Made by a program: the position numbers and the translations under genes. Of a stretch of 64,000 bases of DNA, positions 25,101-37,370 are shown piece after piece. The stretch spans positions 60,310,001-60,374,000 of the forward strand of contig OX465598.1 of NCBI GenBank assembly GCA_950022295.1, in the 5' to 3' direction. Within the stretch, counting starts at the first letter, position 1; every line of letters begins with the position of its first letter. Below the pieces are notes generated by a model. The model saw only the letters and a program-made list of their open reading frames with translations. It was not told the DNA's origin and did not search any database. Source of the DNA: Bromus sterilis. Its lineage: Eukaryota; Streptophyta; Magnoliopsida; Poales; Poaceae.

Positions 25101-25806
25101 GGAGTTGACTCGTTGGCTAAATTTGTCTAAAATGAATAATTCCGCCTGGAGGTCAAGATTTTCAGAGATTCCCAACCAAAACTAGCACGATTGTGTGAAG
25201 AAAGAAATATATGTGATGGATACCTGTTATAAATTTAGAAATTTGATTTCAAAAAAGGAAAGGTTGTTCTTCAAAAATTCCGATAATGGCACACCGAAAT
25301 CACCCCAAGATTACGGTTCAGGCGCAGTGTGGCCGACACGGGTTGCATTTCTCTCAACCTACCAAGGAGAGAAGACTATCATTGTGAATCTCCCTAAGAA
25401 GCTCCACCAACACTGAACACGATTCCCAGCGGGCGCGTACATGACAATGACTAGATTTTTGCACAGATTGGGAATAGGTGCTCGCATAAGGGACTCAATG
25501 GGGAAGAAATGATGGAGAAAAGATCGTGCCATAATTTCATGATACTAATATTGTACTATAATTAGTTTCTCTAGTTCTTGCTACACCATATCCTACTTCA
25601 GTAAATGTTTAAATCTATTCAAACTATATCCCAACGGGCGAAGCACATCATACAAAAATCCCTGAGGTAAGTGGTTTTTCTATTTGCTGCTATTGAAATC
25701 TTAAGGTGCTTTTCTCCTTAGAGAAGGAAAATAGACACGCCAAAAAGAGAAGGATACAAATTTACTGAAATTAAATAAAGCCGTGAGAAAACTAGAGCAC
25801 ACAAAA
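22121..25806. repeat. Array unit 5 (3686 bp), full length
   Basis: All blocks are present. The TCAAyTGAGGtTTCACATTTTG block occurs twice (about 22879 and 22997) because of an internal duplication of about 120 bp, which is shared only with unit 6. Confidence 0.8.
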
Positions 25807-28800
25807 GCATGCATGTATTGATGAACAAGTGTCTTGCAATTTAATTAATCCGTTATCTTGGAGAAAAATGGACCAGATTGTAAAAGTGTATGTATGCTTC
25901 CGTGTGGATATGCACTCAAGATGAAAGGTGAAATGTTAAAAAGTAATAAAAAATACTAACATTGTTGAATGTTTCATCTGCGTGCAAAGTTTCGGAATGA
26001 AATTACATTCATGAAGATCTCGAGAATGAATGAAACAAGTGCTCCATTGAAAAAATAGCATTTTGAAGCATCAATTTGGGTTTATTTTAATATGATACTT
26101 TGCAGCTTGTAAAACATCCAAAAATATTTTCACAAAAAACATATTTTTATTAAAAATATATTTTTTTCCTATATTATTATTTCATGTTGATGCTCATGGG
26201 ATTGACATTGCACATCCATGATTTCTTTCTCATTTTATACCTTTTTGTGCAGAAAAAATGCAATTTCAGTTGATGTGTAGTATGGTAATGGTGGATCGCT
26301 AACTGGTGCCTTGAAGGTGAAGTGACACCTCTATATCCTTGTCGATTGAGATTTTCTGAAGTCTCAATCGATTATGAAAAGTGTATCTTTGGTTTAACGA
26401 GTAGTGTAACTTACACTTTATCATCATGTTTCTAATTTTTATGAAATAGTGCAAGTTACATTTTTTCTTTAAATAAAGTTATGTTTGACTTAGAATTCAC
26501 ACGACACACATCTTCTATATAACTATACTCCCTAATTTTTGAGCCCTCACATTCAATTGAGGTTTCACATTTTGTACTGGATTTAAAATTTTGGTTTTGT
26601 CATACCTCTTGGCTATGTGTGTAACCATCACCCTTTTTTGTTTTTCATTCAATTTATGCTCCGTAATTTTTGAGCCCTGACATTCAATTGAGGTTTCACA
26701 TTCTGAATTGGATTTAAAATTTTAATTTTGTCATAACTTTTGTCTATGTGTGTAACCATCAATCTTTTTTGTTTTACATCCACTTGCAATTTCAATATGG
26801 AATTGGTTGAACATTTTGAATTGATCATACCCCTTGGTTATGTGTGTACATCATTAATATTTTTTCTTTTTATTAAATTTCTCTAAAATTGTCTTTCCTT
26901 CAGTTGTAATGCCTAGCTCACGAACATGACCAACATGTATCTTAAAAAAAATGACTTCCAATTCTGGTATGCTTCATACTCACAAATTAGACTAGATTTA
27001 TCGTGAGGTTACAACCAAAATATTTTTACAATACACAATTACCGACTTCTCGATTGGACAATTCAGCTTATGGAATAGATGTCATCCTTATAACTTTGAA
27101 CCACGACATGTGAAACAACTTGATATTCTACTTCAACGCTATACCAGGACACATTTTGTTGATGTCTCGAATACCAGTATATCTTTTATATCACTAATCT
27201 TCCTAATTTTCAAGGAACCATAATCAATTGATGCCTTCAATTTAAAATTCGATTCATGATTTTGACCTAGTCAATCATGTGTACTTTGATCCCTGACTTT
27301 AAAGGTCTCACAATCAATTGATGTCTTCAATTTGAAATTTTGTTCATGATTTTGACCTAGTCAACACGTTGTGCTTTGTGGGCGATCTGCCGATGGGTGG
27401 ACCCGTTGGTAAATGGCTGGATGATGGAGCAATCTGAATCGATTCAGGGCAACTGTTTTGAGCGTCCACAACAATCTAAAGTTTGGTTTGCTCTTGTTCC
27501 CATAGGCCAGACAATGATGATCACATCTCGTGTGCCTCCACTTAAATGTTGATTTGTGGTCATAGTCATCTATAATTTCTTCACGACAATATGTATATTA
27601 CCATCGATATCATCACTATAGGTGTTGCCCAAACCATTTTTACATATCATGGATTCATCCCGAGTAGGTTAAGGTTGATAGTTATTAGTGCATTAAGTGT
27701 GACAGATTGTCCTAACTTATACACACATGAATATAATGCAGTCCCTCGACGAGGTGACACAATAAAGTGTGCACAACGCTTCTAGTAAATTAGCCACACT
27801 CAGTATAAGAAATCGAGGTAGGATTATTCAATATAGAGTATTCATGTCCTCTTTTTTTATATATTAGTAGTATTATAAAAACTTTCTCTTCCAAACACAA
27901 GTGGGTCATACCTCTGTTTGTTTCTGCACCAATAGGATGAAAATGGTGGGTCATGAGTTCAATGCTCATAGTACACCAACCAACAATTTTCATATAGAAA
28001 CGAGTTTTCACTTAATCGGTGGATCGGGGGTTGTTTCACCAGAAACATAGGGGATTTATGCAAAATACTTAATCGGTGGACTACGAGTTGATTCACCAAA
28101 AACTTATATGGTTTTGTGCAAATTGCATGACACATCTAAAAATCTATCGCCCTTTAATCACATATGCTTTTTTTTATTATATACCCATTTCTCCTACTCA
28201 TCCAGATCTAGATCGAGAGAGGATGATAAAGGAAGGGACAACGTCGATGATGATCTCATGGAGGTGAGTCAACAACGAAGAATTTAGAGTTCATTATCGA
28301 TTTATCTTCTAGTGGTAGCCCGCTTCTTGTCGACATCGTGAAGGCTTGTGCAGCTAAGGCGTTGAGGTTTGATTTGCTTTTTTCTCTCTTAGTTATGTGA
28401 TTTTGTTTGGTATGGGTTTATTGTTTCTATGTTTAGTTAGGTCTTAGGCAGTGATTCCAGTGGCTTGTTTCCACATATGTAGAGGAAGAGAGATAGGGTT
28501 TATTGGTGACGAGCTAGTGGATGTGATTTAACAATGGATAAGTTATAATTCACTGGCCATATATTTGCTAGCGTTGGCTTTCTTTTTGTCGAGATCATGA
28601 AGGTTTGCGGTGCGAAGGAGTTGAGGTTTGATTTTCCTACTCTATTTTTTGGTTATGCGGTTTTGTTTGGTATAGATCTATTGTTTCTATATCATGTTCG
28701 ATCTTAGGCAGCGGTTTCGATGACTTATTTTATAATTTAGTTTGCGAGATTTGTGTTATTGTCTTTGTGTAAGTTTTTGTGTACATGCGGCTATATTGTT

Positions 28801-29494
28801 TCATGTTATCTCAAGGAGTTGACTTGTTGGCTAGATCAGAGGTCCAGATTTTCGGTGATTCCCAACTAGAGCTATCACAGTTGTGCGAAGGAATAAATGT
28901 ATGATATGGACACTGATTCTAGGTTCAGATAGGCGATTCCCTAAAAGGAAAGGTTGTGCTTGAAAATTTCCAACGATGTCCAACTAAAACCTCCCAAAAA
29001 TTAGGGTTCAAGCGATGGTATGCCGACACGGGTGGCATCCCTCTCAACCTACCGAGGAGAGAAGACTCTCACTATACGCCTCCCTCAGAACCTCCACCAC
29101 CATCGAATACGACTCCCAAATGGGGGCCTTTCTGCCAATGTATAGAATTTTTGCAAAGTTCAGGAATAGCATGTGTTCATAGGGGACTCAATGGGGAAGA
29201 AAGCATGGAGAGAAGATCGTGTCATAATTTGTGACGTATACTATACTTTAATTTTTCTAGGTCTTGTTACACCATATCTTACTTTGGTAAATGTTTAAAT
29301 CTATTCAATCTAGAACCCACCAGGTGGAAGCACATCATACGAAAATCCCCGTGGTAAGTGATTTTTTTGTTTGTTCCTATTGAAATCTTAAAATGCTTTG
29401 CTCTTCGGAGAAGGAGAAATAGACACGCCAAAAAGAGAAGCAAACAACTTTGCTGAAAGGAAATAAAATCATGAGAAAGCTAGAGCACACAAAA
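25807..29494. repeat. Array unit 6 (3688 bp), full length
   Basis: It is the same length as unit 5 within 2 bp and has the same internal duplication (about 26560 and 26683). The two are sister copies from a recent tandem duplication. Confidence 0.8.
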
Positions 29495-29530
29495 GTATGC
29501 ATGTATTGACGAACAAGTGTCATGCAATCT

Positions 29531-29620
29531 TAAGTCCAGTTTTGTGAACCACTTTGCACTAGCTAATTCATCCAGAAATTCATCAACAATAGGCATATGG
29601 TACTTATGTTTCAGTGTAAT
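29531..29620 (-). pseudogene. Ty3/Gypsy reverse transcriptase fragment (second half of a split piece)
   Basis: Minus-strand translation gives KHKYHMPIVDEFLDELA and AKWFTKLDL, the conserved start of the Gypsy RT palm domain (usually YPIPxxDELLDEL...FSKLDLRSGYHQI). It abuts the tandem array at about 29530. It continues at 47436-47684 on the other side of the inserted Copia element. Confidence 0.85.
29616..29620. repeat. Target-site duplication, left copy (gtaat)
   Basis: GTAAT precedes the first LTR base at 29621 and is repeated exactly at 47431-47435 after the last LTR base. Removing the element and one copy rejoins the Gypsy RT. Confidence 0.95.
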
Positions 29621-30213
29621 TGTAAGAGCAAAGTTATACCCCCATGAGTTTTGGATATTGTTGGGCAAAACAGTAGAGGAACTAACAAGTTTTCTAGTGT
29701 GAAACAGATGGTTAGGTTCCTGAAGTTATAGGTTGGTGATAAAGCTTCAACGAAGATTTACACTTTTACTGAAGCACATCCTCTGGAGTGAAGCTCATCA
29801 CGGATGACGACCCCTAAAAAGATAAGGAATCCTGAAGCACGTCTCGTCGAAGGAGTTGACCAAGATGGCGCAAGACTTAGTTGTTTTTGCGTAGTTCTTT
29901 TTCACTTCTTTGAGTCGTAGGAAAAACCGTACTATCAAGAGGGGTTTAGTAAATGTACTCCGAAGGTTTTGGTGAAAAGACTCAGATCGAATCCAAACCA
30001 GTGAGAAGCCAGAGTTGAGAAATCTCATGTGCGCTAGGTAATGCTTCACCAGCGAAGACTTAGCTCTTTCGGCTACTGAAGCAAAACCAAGTCCGTGAGT
30101 CAGCTTTACTTGGACCGCAAGTAAAGTTGCGCTTTGATTGGAAATATGACCGTTGGGGACAGGTGTCAAGCTGTCACATCGGGTCACTTCAGTCATTTCG
30201 CACCTTGGGATTG
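29621..30213 (+). repeat. 5' LTR, left part (593 bp)
   Basis: It aligns to 46144-46736 without gaps. The only difference I find is one base (CG at about 29890 against CA in the 3' LTR). Identity stops abruptly after GGGATTG at 30213. Confidence 0.95.
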
Positions 30214-30559
30214 GTAATGTGACTAAAACACCGTTGATAGGCCATACATGAACGGGCAACTAAACCATTGGTAATCATACATGATGATGTGTGTAGTCCA
30301 ATAAGTGTAGTTGTGTGCAGTGGATTCCCTATCTTCACTCATGAGTTGAAGTAGATATGTGGATATCTGTTCAATAGAGACATACGTCTGAAATCTTTGA
30401 AACGTTCAAGGAATTTTAGAGTGAAATAGAAATTCATTGTAACGAGAAAATAAAGCTTCTGCGAATTAGATTGTAGAAAGCAATATTTGAGTTACAAGTT
30501 TAGTGAACGTCTGATGAGTTGTGAAGAAGTGTCATAACTTGCGTCTCCCGGAACACCAC

Positions 30560-32345
30560 TATGAGTAAAGTGTTCGAGAGATGTAATCAAGCCATGTATG
30601 ACACGGTAAGATCAAATATGACGTTTATCAATTTGCCATTATACTTATTAAAGTTATGCGTTAGTGATTACGGTTTTTACACTGAAAAGAGCACCATCAA
30701 ATCTGTTGAAATGACACCATATTAGATGTGGTATGGACTGTTAAAACCATGTTGTTTTCTTAAAATTTGGGTATATGAGGCATATGTTTGACATACTCAA
30801 AACCCCAAATCAGATAAGTGCTACTTTGTTAAGGTTATGCCAAAAGTTTTGGTATTCCTCTATCACCACACAAAAGCAAAACTGTTTGCTGTTAAGAACA
30901 ATGTGTTTTGAAGAAAAATAGTTTCTTACAAAAGAGTGAGTGGGAGGACAGTGCAACTTGTCAAAGATTGTTGAATCTTCAGAGGAGTGCGCAGCTGAAC
31001 CACACAGGTTAGACAAAAATCGTACAAACATTCATGATATGTAAAACGAGATATTGTTGTTCGACAATGATAAACCTGTGATATACAAAGAAGCGTTGAT
31101 GGACCCTGACTCCGGGATTTGGCTAAATGCCAAATAATCCGAGATAGTATCCATGGAAGTAAGTCAAGTTTTGAACTTGGTAGACCCTCGGAAAGACTAA
31201 AAGTCTGAAGAATATATATATGGATCTATAATTGATTCGGATGAAATTGTTTTATCCATAAAGCTCAACTCGTTGGAAAATTGTTTTCTAGCAAGTTCAA
31301 AGGTTGACTACGGCGAAATAGTGTCGACCGTAGAAATGCTTTAGTTAGTTCGGGTTATACTAGCAATTACTACATATCTCATTTATAGGATATGGTAGAA
31401 TGAACGTCAAAACAAAGTTCCTACATGGAAATATAACAAAGGACGTATACGTGATACGACCGAAATGTTTTGTCGATTCAAAGGATGCTAAAAAGGATGC
31501 AAGCCTTGGATATCCAGTGATGGACTGGAGCTAGCATAATGGAGTTGGAATTTTCGTTGTGATGAAATTTCCAAAAGAGTTTGTTTTCATCAGGAATAAC
31601 GAAGATGCTTGAATATTCAAGAAAGTAAGTGGGAGCTGAATAATATTTCTAAAACCTTATGTAGATGACATATTGTTGATTAGAAATGATATAAATTTCT
31701 TGACACGAATAAGGACTTCATTGGAAATAGTTTTCAGTTGAAGAACTTGGGCTGATATAGCATTAGTATTGAGCATAGTGATCTATGAAGATAGTAAGTG
31801 CCTGATCATGCTAAAGCCAACACTACATATTGACATGATATTAAAGTAGTTTAGTATGAAATGCCAAGAAACATGTTCTTGCCGAAGTCGTGGTGAAAAG
31901 TTGTTTGCAGAAATCGGTGTTGATGAACACAGATAAGCAAAAACACGTGAATTGAATTCCACTCACCCGTGTGTTTGGATTAATCATGTACACCATAATA
32001 TGTAAAACGACCAGATATGTCCAGTGCTTCAAAAGGTTATGAGCAAGATACCAAAGTGATCAATATGTTGATCATTGGACAAACAGTGAAAAGTTAAACT
32101 TATGATAGATAAGATATGTTTCTCGGAAAATGGAGATAATGAAGAGCTCGTTGTAACAAGTTACACCAGCTGAATTTTGATGTAAACAGTTACACCAATT
32201 CAGTCTTCATACTTACTCCGATCGATTTTCGATTTTAATTGGGATTATGTGTTTCACACATAAGGGTGGCACAGTATGAAGGAACTGTGTTAAAGTTAGA
32301 TACTGTGGCGAATTCTATAACAGAGGCTAAGTATATTGTTGCTTA
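30560..32345 (+). pseudogene. Copia pol remnant (integrase C-terminus, RT, RNase H)
   Basis: Many stops and frameshifts are present. Recognisable pieces are an integrase end at about 30560-30680 (like the RN(R)TLLDMVRSMMSF motif); RT at about 31411-31510, reading KFLHGNITKDVYV and FVDSKDAKK (usual: FLNGxLxEDVYMxQPxGF); and an RNase H piece at about 32308-32345 reading NSITEAKYIVA (usual: STxEAEYIA). It is beyond any function. Confidence 0.75.
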
Positions 32346-32692
32346 AAGAAGTAACAAGGGAGGGTATTTTGAATCATCAGTTCATTTATGAACATGGTAT
32401 GGTTTCCTAGATGCTTGAAGCTCATGGAACATTGATGAATGATTTCATGACTTATTCTAAGGAACCAAGGTCCTACCAAATGATTCAAACATATACAAAG
32501 CTAAACTGATAAAATTAGTCAATTTTATGATAGCGTGAAAACGCGAAGATATGCAAGATACAAACGGGCCTGACACGTCAGATCCGAAGATGAGATCTAT
32601 ACCACAAATGAGGCATTTATTACACCGGTATGCCATAGGTGTAAAGTGCTCAAGAACTGACAATATTATTGACTCTAGTGCAAGTGGGAAAC

Positions 32693-34692
32693 TGTTGGAA
32701 ATATGCCCTAGAGGCAATAATAAAATGTTATTATATATATATATATTTCCACGTTCGTAATTAATGTTTATATTTCTGTGCTATAATTGCAATGACCCTG
32801 ACTGTGACATTCAGAAGAAAACTCATTTGCATGTGTGGAAATGTAAACACCAAAAGTTCCTGGTTTAGCCTCTAAGACCAGCTCATGTGCTAACTGATGA
32901 TTACGTTTTCTTAATCATGGACATTGTTCTTGTAACAAGGATGTCAGTAGCAATGGGAACATATTGTTAGCAGAACAATGATGTTGAACCGACCCCAGTA
33001 TTGAATGATATACTTAGAGATCACATCGTAACTACGTTATAAGTCATATCATGAAATGTTATCATATACGTAATTCCTTAGACCATGAGAGTATCGAGTT
33101 GCTTCACACAGGAAGACATGCTTTGGTTCTTAGATGAATCCTCCTGTAAATGGGAAGTAGTAAAATAAGTTCTGGGTATGTCAGATGGTGTGGCTAGTGA
33201 CTGTGATAGTTCAAGAATGGGATTTTCTCCTTCACGATGAAGAAGATATTCACTTCAGGCCCACTCGGTATGACGGTATCCATTATAGTCTGGCCAGACG
33301 CATTGTGATTCAGTCACGGGGATACCGGAATACGATAACGAGAAAAGGGACAAACGAGCAAAGAGGATAACGAGTGGCTTGTGTTCAAAAGTTGTTACAC
33401 ATGGGTGCCAAACTTCTCTCCTCTAACTTTGTCATATATCGCGAAGCAAAGGGAATGGTACATGAATAAACATAATGGTTCACTCGAAGTTTCTTCGTGT
33501 ATGTGCGGGAGTCAACATGGGCGTCCATGGCTCCGCTGTTGATTATTGGCTATTGACGAAAGGCTGTTGACCTATGTCCGGAAGATGTTCTGAGTCATGT
33601 CCGCATTATACCGAACCTATTGGGTCACACACTTAACGAGTAGTAATCTGTTAGAGAACTAGGAGATGAAAAGAGAAAGGGTACCGGAATTGTTTCGGGT
33701 GGAACCGGAAGTGTTTCCGGGTAGCACTAGAAGTGTTCTAGGTTGTGCTGAATGGTTTCAGAATATTCGTGAACGGTCTCGGATGATTTCGGAACATTCA
33801 AGAAGAGTCTTGAAGTGGTAACAAGACATCCGTGATAGTCTCGGAAGGTTTTGCAACATTCGGTAATAGTTGTGGAAAGGTTACGAAACATCGGGAAATT
33901 GTTCCGGGACTTCTAGAAATGTTTCGGGAGGTTCCGGAAGGTTCCCTGGAGCTTATGGAAGTATCCGGAGGGTTATGGAACTCTCCAAGACGCGGAAACC
34001 AAAGCTAGGCCAAGTAGGAAGGTCCACAAGGCCGTAGGTCGGTGGGAAATAGACTTTCCTTGGGGGCCAGGGCAAAACGCCAGGGTCCCTGGCGTTTCCC
34101 CCCTAGACGCCGTAGTCCGCGGCGTTTCGTACTAGAATCCGTGTTGGACTCCTCCTGGTGGCCAAAACCGACTTTGGGGAGAACCCTCGCCCAAGTTGCG
34201 ACCCCAGGCTTCCACCTATATATTCGGGGGCAGGGGTAGCCCCAAAGATACACCAGAAAAGCCCCAAGGCTGCCCCAGCTAAATCCCACGTGCCTCTAAT
34301 TCTCTTCAGGCTAGATCGTTCTAGTCCGGACGCCGCTAGGCTCTTCTCCCTCTAGTTTCTCTCGGTGGTGTTCTTCTCTGGACAGCGGAGCGCTGCTGGA
34401 TTGCTACATCGGGATGTGTGGATACCGGTAGAGGGATCATACCTTTGATCCTTCTTCGAGGTCCTTCTTCTTCCTCGGAGATCATGTTCGAGGGACTTGT
34501 TCGTGGGACTTGATCGGGACGGATCGTGGGACGGTTCACGGGATAGATCTGCACCAACGGTCTTCACCAACTCTACTTCCGCTACATCGGTTGGTGAGCC
34601 ATGACCTAAAACCTTGTATGCAATCTTCTTGGATGATCTTGGGTTCTTGATTCGTAGGCCAAAATTTTTGTTTTCTACTACGTTTCCCAACA
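32693..34692 (+). repeat. BARE/Angela-like LTR (about 2.0 kb)
   Basis: It starts TGTTGGAAATATGCCCTAGA, the known start of BARE/Angela/WIS LTRs, directly after a polypurine tract, and ends CTACTACGTTTCCCAACA. A TATA-like ACCTATATATTCG lies at about 34216. The body diverges from the Angela sequence I remember, so it may be a related family. The ORFs across it are artefacts. Confidence 0.85.
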
Positions 34693-34725
34693 CCCTCCCC
34701 CTCTGATCACATACTTGGACTAACA
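34693..34725 (+). repeat. 5' LTR, right remnant (33 bp)
   Basis: CCCTCCCCCTCTGATCAC... ending GGACTAACA is identical to the last 33 bp of the 3' LTR (47398-47430). Between the two 5' remnants, the equivalents of 46737-47397 are missing. Confidence 0.9.
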
Positions 34726-34727
34726 AT

Positions 34728-34739
34728 TGGTATCAGAGC
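34728..34739 (+). other. Primer-binding site, initiator tRNA-Met
   Basis: TGGTATCAGAGC, two bases after the LTR end, is complementary to the 3' end of plant initiator tRNA-Met and is the usual Copia primer site. Confidence 0.9.
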
Positions 34740-34784
34740 TAGGCACTCTTTATTTGGATTAACCTCCTAGAGTGTTTTGCAAGT

Positions 34785-37370
34785 ATGTCTTTCGCAGCCA
34801 TTCGCTCCGGCGAACCCATTCCCGTGTTCAATGGAAAGGAATATCCATACTGGAAGGACAAGATGAAGAGGAACATTATGGCTATCAACTCAACTGCCTG
34901 GCAAGTTGTCTTGTATGGAGTTACAGTTGTTGATGAGAACGCCATCACTCCTGAAGAAGCGAAGCTGATTGATCTTGATTCTGAAGTTTGGGTTTTCATC
35001 ACCAATCATTTGACACCAGAGAAGTATCATGAAGTGAAGAATATTCCTTCGGCCAAAGGTGTCTGGGACTATCTTGAGAAGATTGGTGAAGGTGTTTCTA
35101 CTCAGAAGGATGCCAGAATTGACACACTTCGAAGCAAATTCTATCGATTCAAGAGAAATGAGGGTGAAAAAGTCAGCTCCATTTATAGCAGACTCACTGC
35201 TCTTGCAAATGAGTTGATCTCACTTGGTGCTGATGACATTACTCCTCACTCAGTTGTTAGAACTCTGCTTCGCTCATTGGATGATTCGTTTGATCAGATT
35301 GTACTGATGATCAAGGAAAGGACAGATTTCAGACGTCTTGTCGCTGCTGATATTCTTGAGAGACTCAATACCTTTGAGATGGAAGAAGAAGAGAAACGTG
35401 ACATAAATGGTTCTCGAAGGAGATCTCATGCCTTGAAAGCAAAAGCTTCGCGTCATTCTTCACCCGAAGTCAGTTCTGCTTCAGGTGTCGAATCAGATGA
35501 TCCCGCAAGCATTGGAAAAGATTTAGCACTGATCATGAGACTCTTCAATCGCTTTCAGAGAAAAGGTTTTTCTTCACCCAAGAAGAGTTATCCTTCAAGA
35601 AGCTCAAGTCATTCTTCCCACCGATCATCCTCAAGAAGCTCTCCATCAAAGGACAATTGCTGCTACAAGTGCAAGAAACCAGGTCACTACATTGCTGATT
35701 GCCCTCTGTGGGAAGCTGAGAACAAATCGAAGCATTCACTCAGAGACTCTTCATCGAAGTCTCACAGATCCTCCTGAAGTCATGAGTCAAAGATACATGA
35801 TTCCAGTTCAAGAAGGGAAAAGAAGAAATATTCTCATGATGATAAGAGGAAGAAGTATCATAAGAAGCATGAGGGTTCTTCATCGAAGACTCACTCGTCT
35901 CGTCGAAGCAGCTCTCACCGTGCCAAGGCCTATCTGGGAAAGGAGATGAACTCCGAAGACGAAGCCTCTGGTTCCAAAGCTGAACAAGATTCAAGGTCTG
36001 CGTCTGGGTCCGAATCAGATGGTGTTGCTGGTTTGGCCTTCGCTTCGGCAGATGCTTCAATCAATGCTTCGAGCTCATTCTTCACCAACAACAGTAGTGA
36101 AGATGAAACTCCTGCATATTGCTTCATGGCCAAGGCAAAGGTATCCTCATCCAAATCAAACTATGATACTTCTGATTGTTCCTCGTATGAAAGTGACTCA
36201 AAGATAAGCTATGCTAAACTTGCTTCAATTCAACAAGATGAACTTGATTCACTGAGCAAAACCATTAAGAAATCAGAAACGTTGTCGATCGATGAGATTG
36301 AGAAAGGTCAAACTTTAACTAATGAGCATGCTGCTCTGAAGGAGAAGTTTGAAGAATTATCCTCTCGACATGATCTTCTTTCAGTTGATTATGAGAAGCT
36401 CACCTATGAATTTCCTCAGAGGAAAATGGCTCTCGAAAAACTGAAAGAGGCTCATGAAGAATTGGAAAATGTCAATCTCTCTCTCATGGCTCAACAAGGT
36501 TCTGAAGCAAATCATAAAACTGAATCACCTTGTTTAGATTGTTTGGAACGAAGCAAAACTGATTCCAAAGGGAAAGCTCCTATTGTTATTGATGATACTA
36601 ATGCCTCTGATGAGGAAAATCCTGCTGTTACCGAGGAACTCCTCAGGTTGAAAAACTTATTTGAAACAGGCATGTTCAAAAGTGTGCAAGGACACCAATA
36701 TCTCTGTGATATCCTGAGGAAGGCTCTCCTTCACAGGAATCCCAGGAATGAAGGTGTTGGTTTCGAGAGAAAGATAAATCCTGATGGCACATATTGGGAG
36801 CCTGAGCAGTACCCTAAGACTGTTTGGGTTCTAGCGAAGGAGAAACCCATTGATATTGCTAACCTTTCAGGTTTTGACTGCAAAATGAACAAAGTCATTG
36901 TGGATGAATCACTTGATTCAGACTACAAACTCATGAAAGATTAACAGGGAAAAGTTTCAGCTGAGTATGTAGGTACTCCACCAAAGAATGGATTCTATAA
37001 GAGGCAGATATGGGTGCAGAAAGCACTTATGGAAAAACTGCCTGCTAACCATTCTATGCAGGGAAAGTCTTCGGTACCACCGAATCATTTCTACTCTCTT
37101 GAGACGAGAAATGATCCATTGGTGACCGAATCAAATGTTCCGCAGAAGCAATACTATCGTACTGGTCGCCATACGTATCGTCCTCATAATAATCATACTA
37201 AGATTGCATATGCTCATTCTTATGCTAACCATTCGCAGAGGACTTACATTTATGGTGTGCTTGATGGTACACCGAAGCAATACTCTGCTGTTCGATTCAA
37301 TATTGCTTCAACCAGTGCTTCAACATCTTCTCAGTCACCTGCTCGTTTGTGGGTGGTTAAGAAGAACTAA
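34785..37370 (+). pseudogene. Sirevirus gag with two in-frame stops
   Basis: One frame runs from the ATG at 34785 to 37370. It encodes the capsid/nucleocapsid protein that packages element RNA. The N-terminal UBN2/retrotran_gag-like part includes WKDKMKRNI, VWDYLEKIGEG and LRSKFYRFKRNEGEKVSSIYSRL. A Ser/Arg-rich basic stretch follows, then a CCHC zinc knuckle (Cys293, Cys296, His301, Cys306; 35661-35703). The C-terminal half is a long acidic and coiled-coil-like extension, as in Sireviruses. Stops are TGA 35775-35777 and TAA 36942-36944; sequence on both sides stays in frame and looks like family protein. Only the first 330 codons are intact, but they include the zinc knuckle. Pol lies in another frame. 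Confidence 0.88.

Larger units (their letters stand above)
12244..29530. repeat. Large degenerate tandem array, full unit about 3.69 kb, non-coding
   Basis: The same ordered blocks recur through this stretch. A landmark GCATGCATGTA lies at 12518, 15838, 17723, 19331, 22121 and 25807, with a one-base variant at 29495. The spacings are 3320, 1885, 1608, 2790, 3686 and 3688 bp. Other blocks keep their order between landmarks: TCAATTGAGGTTTCACATTTTG; the block with GTAGCACACGAACATC; GAAGGCGGCGCAACAAAG; AGATCTAGATC; GTCGACATCGTGAAGG; GGTCAAGATTTTCAG; and GACTCAATGGGGAAG. All copies run in one direction. No ORF exceeds about 90 codons and none recurs, so it is not a protein-coding tandem family. 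No retrotransposon domains are seen. The first copy is partial (12244-12517). The last is cut within the landmark block where a Gypsy fragment begins. Confidence 0.85.
30214..34692 (+). mobile_element. 5'-truncated BARE/Angela-like Copia segment inside the Sirevirus 5' LTR
   Basis: It consists of degenerate integrase, RT and RNase H sequence, a BARE-type polypurine tract (GCAAGTGGGAAAC, 32680-32692) and a complete LTR to 34692. No 5' LTR, gag or protease is present. No target duplication is visible because the left side is deleted. The segment replaces 661 bp of the host LTR. Confidence 0.8.

Noticed and set aside
12244..29530. Tandem array as a host gene cluster
   Set aside because: No ORF above about 90 codons, none shared between units, and no consistent splice signals.
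12244..29530. CRISPR-like or short-period satellite
   Set aside because: The genome is a plant's and the period is kilobases with variable deletions; no short repeat-spacer structure occurs.
29798..30259. Minus-strand ORF of 153 codons in the 5' LTR, repeated in the 3' LTR (46321-46740)
   Set aside because: It is duplicated only because the LTRs are nearly identical, is antisense to the element and has no recognisable motif.
34005..34726. Several overlapping ORFs on both strands around 34000-34726
   Set aside because: They lie within the BARE/Angela-like LTR and in several frames; none resembles protein.
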